NCBI GenBank assembly: GCA_030549335.1
Contig: CM060195.1
Location: forward strand, 31,438,874 to 31,502,873
Direction of reading: 5' to 3'
DNA length: 64,000 bases
Source of the DNA: Pontederia crassipes
Taxonomy: Eukaryota; Streptophyta; Magnoliopsida; Commelinales; Pontederiaceae
Under the pieces are notes generated by a model. The model made no database searches, was not told the DNA's origin, and saw only the letters and a list, made by a program, of their open reading frames with translations. The first letter of the stretch is position 1. Every line of letters starts with the position of its first letter. Below are positions 49,401-61,668 of this stretch, in pieces. The translations under genes and the position numbers were made by a program.

Positions 49401-52316
49401 TTTTTCTACTATTCTTTGGGAGATATGGTTGCAGAAGAACCAGATGGTATTTCAGGATGGGTAGTGTTATGTGGATAATATCCTGGGACATGGTATTTTG
49501 ACTAGTAGGGAAGAGAGACTAATTCTGTTTCATGTGTTCATCGAATCAGTGTAATTGTAGGTTGCTCCCATGATGAATTAATAAAATTATGGATGATTAA
49601 CATATTAGTTGGTCATCCTTTCTTCTTCTCAAAAAACAGGTGCACGGATCGGATGGTGTGGCTTGAACTGAAATGCTTGCTCAATATTTGAGTATCCTCT
49701 TACCGAAGAAAAAAAATGAGTATCCTCCTGAGGGAATTGGCCTATTGCCATCAGGCAATTTAATTGGAGCTTCTTTACCCCATTTCCAATTCTTGATTTT
49801 GACTTAATTTGAAGGGTTCACCTCATTTTATTACTGAAAAAGATGTCATATACTATTGACTAACAAATAACAATCCTTATCTAATCATGTAGAGCTACAA
49901 TTAGCTTACACCATCGTTGTTACTGTTTAAAACTTAAACAACTTAGTCCAGATTTATGTCGTCATAATCACATTTTCGAGGAACTAAATTTCTTGGAAAT
50001 TCTCATTTTAGATATTATCACATAACAGGAACAGAAAACAACCTTCATATAATCGCAAAATGGGAGATACCTGTACGCAAGGAATCCCTTTCAGAGCCTC
50101 AACACGAGTAGGTTTAAATATGGTGCGACCTACTTCTCCATGACCACAGCAGAATGATGAATTATCACCACAGGTAAACACCTATAAAGGAAGTAAAAAG
50201 TTTAGCAAGAAGCAAAGTTACTAAAGCATGAAACAATATGTTACGATGACCTCTAACATTAAATACCTCGCCAGATTGCATGAGAAATGCTGCATGGTTG
50301 TGAGAGGCTGAGACATGGATAACACGTGAAAGAGAAGGAAAATTAATTCGACTAAATGCTACGCATTGGGTTGTGTCTTGACCATGACCAAGTACTCCAC
50401 ATATACTGGATCCACAAGAGTATACTGACGAGTCATGAATTAACAGTGTATGATACTTCCCTGTAGTTACTTGCATCTGTAAATATAAAAAACTTGTTCA
50501 GGTTAAAATGGTCGCCAAATAAAGGAAGAAAGAGCACATGTTTCATGTTACTTTTTAGCATAAAAGTGAAACTTATGCAAAACAATGGAGGTTACAACAA
50601 CAAGAACAATAAGCCATTATCATAGTTATTTGGGTTCGACTGCATGAAGGGTCTTATTTACCTATTAGTCCATATATTACATATCATTCCTTTATAATAT
50701 GGTCGTTTCTGGTTGACATGTATCACTTAAAGAGTTTCAAATTTTCTGTTAGGCGCTTCCAAAGATCATTCAAGATGGTGTCATAACTCAAGAAAAAAAT
50801 CACTCCCAAACAACTTTAACCATTTTTTCCCTAATGTTATGTAACAATAAAGGCACATCAAATATTTTCCTGTCATATTAATTTCTTCTATCTACTCTCT
50901 GAACATTTCAACTAACTTAGAATATGCTATGTTTCCATCGTCCAAATTTGGATCCATAATTCTCAAAAAAAAAAAAAAAAAAAAGGATCCATAAATCACA
51001 GCCAGTCTGAACTCTGTCTTATAGAAAATATTTCAACACGAGGAATTTACCTTTACTAATATTTCAAATATAATAAAAGGATCTACTGGAGGTGTAAATC
51101 AACTTGCATCTAAATCAAACATACAACCACATAGATTAGATCCTTTTTCTCTTACCAAAACTAACTATTTTACCTTTTAAAATACCAAGTTAGATTTGAT
51201 CTAGACCATTGGATACTTGAATGACATGTCTAAGTAAAAAAGTGATTTACACCTCCATCAAACCCTATATATCTATATATCCTTAACCATATATATCTAT
51301 ATATACTTATCTTTGTCGATTGTAAAGTATGATCTTTACGTGGTTCCATTCAACATCTAAGATTGCAACTAAATTATTTACGAAGTTAATATGCTTCCGC
51401 AATCAAATTATGCCATAGTGGCACTGAAAATAAATAATAACACATGTTTGGCAAGTAGAAGCCGACCCCACCTAGTGGGATAAGGCTTTGTTGTTGTTGT
51501 TGTTTGGCAAGTAGACACAATTGCCACACGGTGATAACCTTTAAAATAATGTGACAAACTAAAATGTTAATTCATATTCCTGATTTTGAGTTCTTAGACA
51601 AAATATTATACCAAGGTATGCTTAAATATTTCATTCTAAGTAAAATGAGACATTCTTAGAACAAAGTAAGAGGACCTTTCAAAAAATGCTATTGCATTTC
51701 CAAAAATTATTCTAAGATCAATGGCAACAAGAAGCACATCCTGCTCGTGTTTTCTCGAAATTAATTTTACTCATGATTTGTATTTAAGAACTAGGACTCT
51801 TAACAATACTAACATTACAGGCGTTCAACCTATGCAACTAGTCTTCCTCGTTGCAATGTTACTACTTGTGAGGACCAGTACCCAAAAATTTGATGGACAA
51901 GCACATGGTCCACTATTTAATAGCATATATGTAGAATTTAAACTGAATGAGAAATCATGGATGTAAAGAAATAATACATTGCCTGCTGATGTCTGGACGC
52001 TGAAGGAAGACTGCTCAACAGACTGCAAAAACCTGAGCACCTTCTTCCAATTCCCTCCACAGCGATCAAGTAGGTTATTCTGCCCAACTGGCGGTAGACA
52101 CCTGAACATAGAGTTGGTCTGACAAAGGTGGAATGCTGCAAAGTCGACCATGGACCTAAATTTATCTGGCAAGATCACATTACCACCCCTGAACATCCGA
52201 CAAGTCATCTCCAAGCATGCAAGATCAGCTGCACCCAGACGGCCCGAGCTCATTATCTCCAGAACTAAATGTGCCGGAAGCTCCTCCATACAGAAAGCGC
52301 GATTACTCCCCGCCAT
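46474..52316 (-). CDS. F-box-like / RCC1-repeat protein (six exons)
   Basis: Minus-strand exons 52316-51978, 50476-50267, 50181-50071, 48223-47855, 47704-47597 and 46815-46474 give 492 residues. Every exon length is a multiple of three, all introns are GT-AG, and the frame is open. Exon 1 (113 residues) holds an F-box-like start, MEELPAHLVLEIMSSGRL, with ADLACLEMTCRMFR. The rest folds as a seven-bladed RCC1 propeller; seven signatures can be counted: CGSSICGVLGHG, CGDNSSFCCGHG, CGSNAHGQLGHG, FGSCTNFCLGHG, WGRGYCGALGHG, FGWMGFGSLGFS and FGDNERAQLGHE. RCC1 proteins include a Ran exchange factor and the UV-B receptor UVR8; this one lacks a UVR8-type C-terminal tail, so neither role is claimed. 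The F-box-like part suggests an SCF ubiquitin ligase link (inference). A possible 5' UTR donor lies near 52.83 kb. Intron 1 carries RTE remnants. Confidence 0.92.
48224..50070 (-). other. Intron 3 of the RCC1-repeat gene
   Basis: A 1.85-kb intron. It contains a 108-codon plus-strand open frame (49175-49501) without recognisable motifs and a short tandem duplication near 48.37-48.45 kb (ACCATGAAACACACAGTTGC twice, about 55 bp apart). No gene is supported inside. Confidence 0.5.
50593..50655 (-). mobile_element. Old RTE 3' tail remnant (antisense)
   Basis: On the minus strand the sequence reads CTTCATGCAGTCGAACCCAA followed after a few bases by AATGGCTTATTGTTCTTGTTG, a degenerate form of the RTE end CATGTAGCCGACC..ATAAGGC(TTG)n. 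It is in intron 1 of the RCC1-repeat gene, in sense with that gene. Its upstream extent is uncertain. Confidence 0.55.
51460..51500 (+). mobile_element. 41-bp RTE 3'-end insertion with perfect TSD
   Basis: GCCGACCCCACCTAGTGGG plus ATAAGGC and a TTG-repeat tail, flanked by the perfect 15-bp duplication TGTTTGGCAAGTAGA (51445-51459 and 51501-51515). It is an extremely 5'-truncated target-primed insertion of the same RTE family as in the clathrin light chain intron. It lies in intron 1 of the RCC1-repeat gene, antisense to it. Confidence 0.92.
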
Positions 52317-53324
52317 TTGATTGTTCTGCCCCAGACAGCCTCCCCAACTTCAGGACTGCCCTCAATGTGAAAACTTTTACAGCGGCAATAGACCGGGCAG
52401 GTAGTGCAACTCTCTGTCTCTCTATTCACAGGGAAACCCTTCCTTTACGCTTCTTGCGACCGCGGAACGTGGGAAATAGCATCGGAACTCAGTCTCAAGC
52501 CGGAAAAGATCGGATTTTTGGGATAGTGGAAAGGGGAGGAATAAAAGATTAAGAAGACGTCGGCAGGGCGGAGCATAAAAGAGATCAAGCAGACCAAGTC
52601 GGCGTTCGATGATCGGGGGGAAGCAGCAAGGAACAGAAGCATCAGAAGAAATATAAACCGACAACACCAAGCGAATCGAAACGAACGACAGAATTCAGCA
52701 AGGAGGGGAGAACGAATCGGACCGCGAGAAGCTTCACATCGAGCGGAGCGAATCGGATCGAGGAGAGGAGATCGAAACGTGTTATTGCTCGGATCCAAGA
52801 GCGGAATTGGGGATGGATTTGGCGATTACCTTCTCTTCGCTCCTTTTGCTCTCTCGCTCTCTCCACCTTTTTTTTCCACTATCAATTTAAGAAGCGAAAA
52901 ATAAGTAAAAAAAAAGTGGGAGGAGAGAGAAAGAGGAGCTTAAGGACGAAGCTTTCACCAGTCGATTAAAAAATTTAAAAATTGCTTTTTTTAAAAAATT
53001 AACAGACGAACGAGGAGACATCACAGCCGTCCATTACGCGGGCGGTCAATTACGTCGTACGCGCGCGCCTGCAGTTACCGGTATGGGAACTTTCTAGAAG
53101 AAGTCGTTTTTGCTGCACTTGCTGGACGCGTGTCACATGAAGAATGGATGATGGAGTGCTGGATCCGCTGCGCATTGGATTCTTTAACTGTCGCTGCTTC
53201 CTCCAGTGGGGTAGCGTCACGTGTCCTGCGGATCTATATGGAATCCGCCTGTCTTTTTTTTTCCTAATTGAAAGGAAGGGAGCAAAAACATTAAATAACG
53301 GGAAATGACGATTCTTTTTATCAC
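52317..53324. other. 5' UTR and promoter side of the RCC1-repeat gene
   Basis: 52.32-52.86 kb is GC-mixed with CT/GA-rich tracts and is the probable 5' UTR, perhaps with an intron whose minus-strand donor reads GAAG|GTAATC near 52.83 kb. 52.9-53.3 kb is probable promoter, with GCGCGCG-type and ACGT-containing motifs (TTACGTCGTACGCGCG, CACGTGTCC). No other gene. Confidence 0.45.
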
Positions 53325-54050
53325 GGGTGAATTACTTAAAAAAATCTCAACTTTCTATTTATTCTCAAATTTAATGAGAACTTTCATTTTTTTGTGTAAA
53401 AAATCATGAACTTTGATTTTGTTCTCAAATTTAATCTAAACTTATATTTTTGTATAAAAAGTCATGAACTTTAATTAAAGTCTCAAATCTAATCTAAAGT
53501 TTTATTTTTAAAATTTTAAATAGTTGTAAATGTAGCCTATTATTGTTTTATTATTTAAAATAATAATTCAGTGATCATTACATAGACAAGTCATAGAAAA
53601 TAAAAGATTAAAAATTAAAATATTTTTGACAACTTTAATAGTAAGTTTTTAAATTTTTAACCTACTGTATTAGATATTTTAAATCAACTAAAAAATAGTC
53701 TAATTATAAAATAGGCTAAAAAATTAAACTAACTTTACTATCAAAGTTGTCAAAAAAATTTAATTTTTAATCTTTTTTTATGACTTGTCTGCGTAATGAT
53801 CACTAAATTATTATTTTAATAATAATACAATAATAGACTACATTTATAACTAATTTTAAAATTTTAAAACTAAAAGTTTAGGTTAGATTTGAGATTTAAA
53901 TTAAAGTTCATGACTTTTTATGCAAAAATATAAGTTTAGGTTAGATTTGAGAACAAAATCAAAGTTCGTGACTTTTTACGCAAAAAATAAAAGTTCGTGC
54001 TAGATTTGAGAATAAATCGAAAGTTGGAGCTTTTTTTATGCAATTTACCC
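53325..54050. mobile_element. Long foldback MITE, Mutator-like, near-perfect 9-bp TSD
   Basis: About 726 bp in two arms of roughly 330-350 bp. The left end GGGTGAATTACTTAAAAAAA pairs with the right end, whose reverse complement is GGGTAAATTGCATAAAAAAA, and matching continues inward (TTCTATTTATTCTCAAAT, TCATGAACTTT, TAAACTTATATTTTTG, ACTAAATTATTATTTTAA and more) to a short spacer near 53.68 kb. The 9-bp flanks TTTTATCAC (53316-53324) and TTTTATCAT (54051-54059) differ at one base; a 9-bp duplication with long inverted ends is characteristic of Mutator-like elements. It has no coding capacity. Confidence 0.85.
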
Positions 54051-54059
54051 TTTTATCAT

Positions 54060-54744
54060 TGAAAAACATATTAATGTTATTTCATCTTATTAAAATTTCA
54101 AATTATACTCTTAGAGAGATAAATAACAATAATAATTATAATGGTGCCTTCATTATAAGAAAAAACCAATCAACCTAGAAAACCTACGGATCCAAAAAAA
54201 TGGAATCGAAAAGATAAAAAAATAGGGATCCAAATATGATTTAGGATGATTTTTAATAAATTAAAATTCACCCGCTAAAACTAAGAAGACCCATTCGAAA
54301 AAAAAACATAGGAGTCCGTAGATATAATTAATTCGTATGCTATCAATTATTTTATTAGTGGTATACAATTTCATACTTTTTATCATATTATCAAACTCTA
54401 ATTCAATAAGTTTAAATTTTTAATATTATATTTTATATTTAATATAAAGTTAAATATTTTATGTTGATTTAAATTTATTATATATATTTTTAAAATATAA
54501 TTATATAAAAGTATGACCTCGAAAAGCCATTTGAAAAAATAAACTGACTAGAGGGTGATTTTTATTTTTTTAAAATGATTTTACGATATTTTTAAAAATC
54601 GATCAAAAAATAATAGCTAATTTTTTGATAAAAAATTTGACCCGACCCGAACTACTTTCACCCTTATTCATTGCCACTTAAAAAAAATATTAATGTCACT
54701 TTTGGTTTTATTAGTGTTGGACATATTCCTATTTAATAATCCAA
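54060..54744. other. AT-rich spacer
   Basis: No gene or clear element is seen between the foldback MITE and the first block shared by the gypsy LTRs. Confidence 0.4.
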
Positions 54745-55654
54745 AATGAATTGACATCCCGAATTACCTATTTTTGCTATAAGACTATACAACAAGTTAA
54801 ATTCTATAATTTTTATGACACAATACTAAGGAAGTCTAACTTGAAAATTATGATCTAGTTAAATGGACAAGTATGTAGAAACATATAAATTAATTTTTCA
54901 GTGACACATAGTCTGCTAGGACACATACCTCCAGAATCATAAGATTTTCTTATGTGGTTAATAAGTTATGAATTATTTATTAACAAATACTTAGTCTGCA
55001 ATACTGAGACAGCACCTACTTAAGCTTTGGAGAACTAAAAAGTTTCAAGTGCGAAATAACCTATGAACATAAATACCTGAAATTAAAAATTGGTATTAGA
55101 AGGGATTATATGCATTTTAGGGTGCATAATCATTCATGCATCATGAGCATGCATTGCATATTATTTTGTTGTACTTGGAAAGTAAAAAGACATTATTACT
55201 TGTATAAAAACATCAAAGTACAAGTGAAAGGGAGGAAATATAATAAACGTCCTTGAGGGGATAAAGTACAAGGTGAATAGGTAAATTTACAACATAACAA
55301 AATGACATATGATACTTCTTTTATTTATGGTATTATCTTAAGTAAAGATTATTATTGTTATAATTAAAACATATCTTGAGTTATAAAAAGTATTTATGAT
55401 ATGTTTCAAGAATTTCATATGAGATGGAGTATCCTCTTACATCAAAATATTTTCAGAAAACAACGCTTGTGAACTCAAAATAAGTTTATTTGATATTGAT
55501 ATATGGTGGTGATATGTTATTTTGTTATTATAAAACTCCATGTGCATATTGACCATGCTGAATGAAAAAAGGCCTTTGATAACACATTTGATATACATGA
55601 AGCATTTGGGACATATATCGGATGTCTTTGCCTTTTAGGAACTGTTGTGCTTGC

Positions 55655-56000
55655 ACGTATTGACTCATTATATGCTCTGCGTGTATGAGAATCATGATTG
55701 GATGACACGCGATAATGATTGTGATACGTATTGACCCATGATTTATTCTGCGTATTTGAGACTCTTGGTTGTGAAGTTCTGCTTAACTGTATGACACACA
55801 ATCATAGATAGATACATATTGACCCATGATTTACTCTGTGTATCTGAGACTTTTGATTGTGAAGCTCTACTTAACTGTATGACACACAATCATAGAGGAA
55901 TACGTACTGACCCATGATTTGCTCTGTGTATCCGACTCTTGATTATGAAGCTCTGCTTAATTGTATGACACATGATCATGGAGGAATATATATTAATCCA
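55655..56000 (+). repeat. 88-bp tandem repeat inside the gypsy LTR region
   Basis: ACGTATTGACCCATGATTT-type units begin at 55726, 55814 and 55902 (period 88), with a more diverged unit before and a partial one after. Each includes GACACACAATCATAGA or a close form. Confidence 0.85.
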
Positions 56001-56531
56001 TGATGAGTATGTGCAATAACACATGTGTGGAGTTTAATTATGAAAATGATGATATCTTGAGTTACTTTTACTTATGTGAAAGCTCATATGATTTGATAAG
56101 TTATGTTATATGGGCTAGCTTTAAATATTTTTTCATATGAAATAAATGTGATTATTTAAATGTTATATGCATTCGTATTGTTCCCTTAAGTTGTATTTTT
56201 ATTCCACTCACTGAACAAATGATGGTTGCTTACAGTACCCATTTTAAATTTTTCAGATACTCGTAAGTTCTCGAGTTGAGTCGACTCAGAGCTTGTTTTG
56301 TTGCATATAAACGAGGTCGAACCGCTGGAGCACTTTTATTTCACCATTCACTTTTGTTTTTTGGGAGCATGCATGTAATAGATAATCATAGATATTGTAA
56401 TTAAGTTTGAAAAGGACTTTTTGTAAGGTCGTATATAATTTGATCCTGTGGGGTGTGTTATATGTGAAATAGTATGTGAAACAATAATGATACTATGTGA
56501 ATCTAATGTATAACTTTTATTTAAACTTTGA

Positions 56532-56536
<5 letters not shown>

Positions 56537-56577
<41 letters not shown>
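56537..56577. repeat. (AT)n microsatellite
   Basis: About 20 AT units inside the gypsy 5' LTR region. Confidence 0.95.
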
Positions 56578-56583
<6 letters not shown>

Positions 56584-59500
56584 TTTTGTATATATTGACA
56601 AATAACACAATAAAGTAAGGGAGGGAGGTTTTGTCGATTTTATTTTTAGAATTACTAAATATAATTTAGGGATGCAATAATTGAGATTAGAATTTAGTCA
56701 TGAAGGTATGTGTGATAATTTTTTGTATCAAAGTTTGGGTTATAAGATTCTGTAGACAATATGACTTAAGTTTAATGTCAGATGACATTATTTGCATTAG
56801 ATTGATAATGCATGCTTTTGATTTTTTTTTATTTTGAAGGAGTAAAAATGCCACCGCGTAGGCGTCATGATGATTGATCAATTTGCTATTATTGGCCCAA
56901 GTCATTCTGCTCCACCAGACGGTTGACCTAATAGGAGTTTATCAGCTTTGTCTCATGCATCAGTACAAGGAGATGTACGAGATGTCAATGATAACTCTCC
57001 CTTACGTGATAATGAGATCCCAACGGGTCCATCAAGACTTCCTCATATTGAGCAAGTCAATCCTATTGAGAATCAAAGTGTTGCATAAGTTCTTGCACAA
57101 GCTTTAAGGGCTATTATAAGCGGAGTAAATCCGACCTCCCAAGTTATGCAAAGAAAAAGGTTCTACGATAATATTAAGAAACAAGGTGCAGTTGATTTTG
57201 AAGGTATAGTTTACCCATCAGAGGCAGAGGAATGGTTAAAGCGTATGGATAGAATATTTAATCAGATGAGGTGCTCTAACGAAGAAAAGTTTGATTATAT
57301 TATTTCCTTGTTGCAAAAAGATGCTTTGAATTGGTGAGAGACAATTCCTGGAAGTTAAAAAATTTTCGGCCACTCTTGGATGGGAGGACTTTCTTTGAGA
57401 ATTTTGAAAGAAATATTAGCCAAAAGTGTACACTAATAAGAAGTAGAAGGAATTTTTAAATATGACACAAGGAGCATTATCAGTTGCGGAGTATGAATAA
57501 AAGTTTACCCAACTATCAAAATAAGCATCGGGCTTGGTGTCGGATGAAAATGACAAATGTGGGCGATTCGAAGGACTTCACTTGAACATTAGAGAAAAAG
57601 TTGAAGTGCTAGAGAAAAAGTTGAAGTTCACTGACTACTCCAAATTAGTGGTAACAATACTAAGAGTTGAAAAGCTTATAGAAGAAAGACATCAGGTTAG
57701 CCAACACTTGAAAAGACCAAACTTCAACTTTACTCAGACTGGACCAAGTAATAAAATGACAAGATATGGTGATGGTACAATTCAATCTCATGATAACTTG
57801 TACAATAATAGGAGACATGAAAATGGATCTCAGGGTGCACAAAAATATCTTTCCAACCAGAAAAAATTGAGTACACAAGCAAGTGCAGTTAGAAGAACAT
57901 ATTCAGAAAATCAAAATAGAGTTCGACCAAGACAAGAACAATACCACACGAATGCTTATTGCACAACTTGTGAAAGATATCATTCTGAAAAATGTTCAAT
58001 ATTCACAGGAGCTTGCTTTAAATGTGGTCAAAGGGGATACAAGATACAAAATTGTCGATTCATGAAAAATGGTAAAAACATTTCTAAAATAGTAGCCTAT
58101 CATCCTGTGAAGCCTCAAATCAAAGCTACTCCTGGTGCAAGCGTGAAAGCGAGTAATCAAAATGTTCCAAGTACATCGAAACTGACAAATCCATCGGGGA
58201 GATCACAAACTCAAGCACGTGTCTTTGCAATGACTAAACCTGATGTTTTGATTACTCCTGACGTAGTGATGGGTACGCTGATTATCTTTGATAAAAGTAC
58301 ACATGTTCTTATTGATCCTGAAACTACTCATTCATTCATATCAAAAGACTTTTTCACGTGTGCCGATAGAAAACTTAGTCCTTTAGAATGTTCCATGATA
58401 GTGCATACACCCGTGGGAGATTCTATTATTGTTGCACAATCATATAAGGATTGTAGAGTCAAAGTTGCTGAGTAAGACATGCTGGCAGATCTTATTCCTT
58501 TAAATATCCAAGACTTTGATGTCATTCTTGGAATGGATTGGTTAGTTCGTCATCATGCCACTATAAATTATTTTAAAAAAGAAGTTTACTTTGAGTCACC
58601 AGAAAAAAAGATGGTCACCTTTTGCGGTAAACGTCAAATTCTTTCCTCGTATATTATTTATGTGATGGTGGCACAAAAATTAATCAAGAAGGGATGTGAA
58701 GCTTACCTTGCTTCTGTGATTGACACTAAGATAGAAGGATCACGGTTGGAAGATATTTCAATCGTATCTGAATTTGTAGATATTTTTCTAGAGGATCTTT
58801 CTGAACTACCGCCGGAACTAGAAATTGAGTTCAGCATTAACCTTATTTTCGAAATGATTTTTATATTCATTGCTCCTTATCGAATGGCACCAACAGAATT
58901 GAAAGAGCTAAAGCTACAATTACAAGAATTATTAGACAAAGGTTTCATCCGACCGAGTGTTTCTCCTTGGGGTGCACCAGTATTATTTGTTAAAAAGAAG
59001 GATGGAACATTGCTACTTTGCATCAATTATAGACAATTAAATAGAGTTACTATAGAATAAATATCCTTTGTCATGGATCGATGATCTTTTTATCAATTGC
59101 GAGGAGCAAATCTATTTTTAAAAATAGACTTGAGATTAAGGTATCATCAGTTGAGAATTAAAGATGTCGATATTGTCAAAACTGCCTTTAGAACTCGATA
59201 TGGACATTATGAATTTTTAGTGATGCCATTTGGTTTAACAAATGCGCTCGCAACTTTTATGGATCTCATGAACCGTGTTTTCAAACCTTATTTGGATAAG
59301 TTTGTGATTATTTTCATTGATGATATACTGCTATATTCTCGAAGCGAAGAAGAGCATGAAGAACATTTAAGAATTATTTTGCAGATACTTCGAGAGGAAT
59401 AATTATTTACAAAGTTTAGCAAGTGTGAATTTTGGCTCAATTCAGCGATATTCTTGGGACATGTAATCTTAGCAGAGGGCATTTGTGTAGACCCAACAAA

Positions 59501-61668
59501 GGTTGATGCAATATTGAAGTGGGAGCCTCCAAAAAGTGTGACAAAAGTGAGAAGTTTTCTGGGCGTAGCAAGATATTATCAATGTTTTATTGAAGGTTTC
59601 TCTATGATCGCAGTTCCATTAATTAGACTTCTTTAGAAGAATGTAAAGTTCGAATGGACAGAGCAATATCAAGATAACTTCGAAAGGTTAAAGAGATGTT
59701 TAACATCTGCTCCAATGTTAACACTCCCAACAAAAAATGGAGGCCATGTGGTGTATAGTGATGCTTCTAGATAAGAGTTGGGTTGCGTTCTAATGCAACA
59801 AGGAAAAGTTATTGCATATGCTTCTCGATAATTCAAACCACATGAGTTAAACTACCCAACACATGATTTAGAGTTGGCGGCAATTAATTTTGCTCTTAAG
59901 ATATGGAGGCATTATCTTTATGGAGAGACATGTCGCATTTTTACGGATCACAAGAGTTTAAAATATCTTCTTACACAAAAAGAATTAAATTTACACAAAA
60001 AATGGATGAAGTTACTAAAGGACTATGATTGCATAATTGATTATCATCCAGGTAAAGCTAATGTGGTTGCAGATGCACTTAGTCGAAAATCATCGAGTCT
60101 TCCAGCCCATATAAAAGTGTATCAGTTACCATTGATACTTGAACTGAAATCCTTAGGAGTTAGTTGAAGACAAGTGAGAAAGAAGAACTCTTAGCACATT
60201 TTAGAATTAGACCCATTCTAGCTAAGAGGATACGCGAAGTACAAGATTAAGATAAAGAGTTAGTGAAAATCAATAATCAAGTAAAGAACGGAGAGCAAAC
60301 CCAATTCTCATTAAAGGGTGATGGAACTTTAATGTTTGGAAGCAGGTTATGTGTTCCTAATGTTGGAAACATTAGATAAGAAATAATGGAGGAAGCTCAT
60401 TGTTCGCCTTATACTATACATGTAGGAAGTACTAAGATGTATAGAGATTTGAGGATGAACTTTTGGTGGTATGATATGAAGAAAGACATAGCAGAATATA
60501 TTTCTCAATGTTTAGTATGTCAACAGGTAAAGGCGGAACACAAAGTGCCAGCTAGAACTTTTCAATCAATTTCGATATCAGAATACAAGTGGGATGAAAT
60601 CACTATGAATTTTATAATGGATTTGCCAAGAACTAAGAGAAATCACGACATTATTTGGATAATTGTTGATCGTCTTACAAAATTTACACATTTCATACTA
60701 GTTCGAAAGGATGACTCTTTAAATATCTTAGCCAAGTTATACATTAATGAAATTGTGAGACTACATAGTATTTCAATATCTATCATTTCGGATAGAGATT
60801 CTCAATTATGGCATAGTTTACAAAATGTCTTAGGCACAAAACTAAAGTTTGGTACTTCATTTCATCCTTAAATAGATGGTCAATCAGAGAGAACCATTCA
60901 AACACTTGAAAAAATGCTAAGAGCTTGCATTCTAGAATTTAAGGGATTTTGGGATGAACACTTGCCATTAGCAGAGATTACCTATAATAATAGCTTTCAT
61001 TCAAGTATCGAAATGAATCCTTTTAAAATATTATATGGTAGAAAATGTAGGACACCGATATGTTGGGAAGAAGAAGGTGCAAGAGTCATTTTGCGACCAC
61101 AAAAAGTGCAAGAAACTGTCAACAACTTAAAAATCATCAAACAAAAGTTAAAGGCAACACAAGATCAACAAAAGAGTTATGCAGATCAACATGTTGAGAA
61201 ATGGAGTATGAAGTGGACAGTAAGGTCTTCTTAAAAGTTTCACCTTGAAAATGTGACATACGATTTGGAAAGTTAAGTTCGAGATATGTAGGACCGTATG
61301 AAATTTTGGAGCGTATTGGACTAGTTGCATACCGATTAGCGCTACCACCGGAGTTATCACATATTCACGATGTCTTTCATGTCTCTATGCTTCGACGATA
61401 TCGATCAGATCCTTCTCATGTGTTGGAGCCTCAATCTATTCAAGTACGAGAGGATTTGTCATATGAAGAGAATCCAGTAAAAATTATTGGAAGAAAGGAA
61501 AAAGAACTACGGAATCGAAAGATTCCATTAGTTTTGGTTCTTTGGAGAAATCATTCAAGAGAATATGCAACTTGGGAGCGAGATGATCAAATAAAAGAGA
61601 AGTATCCGTTCTTATTCCTTGAAACTAACACAAATTTCGGGGACAAATTTTTTTTAAGGAGGGAGAAT

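Noticed and set aside
49175-49501. 108-residue frame in the RCC1-gene intron
   Set aside because: No motifs, antisense to the host gene, no start context; likely chance or a faint transposon trace.
52217-52552. 111-residue plus-strand frame
   Set aside because: Overlaps the 5' end of RCC1-repeat exon 1 on the opposite strand; no family match.
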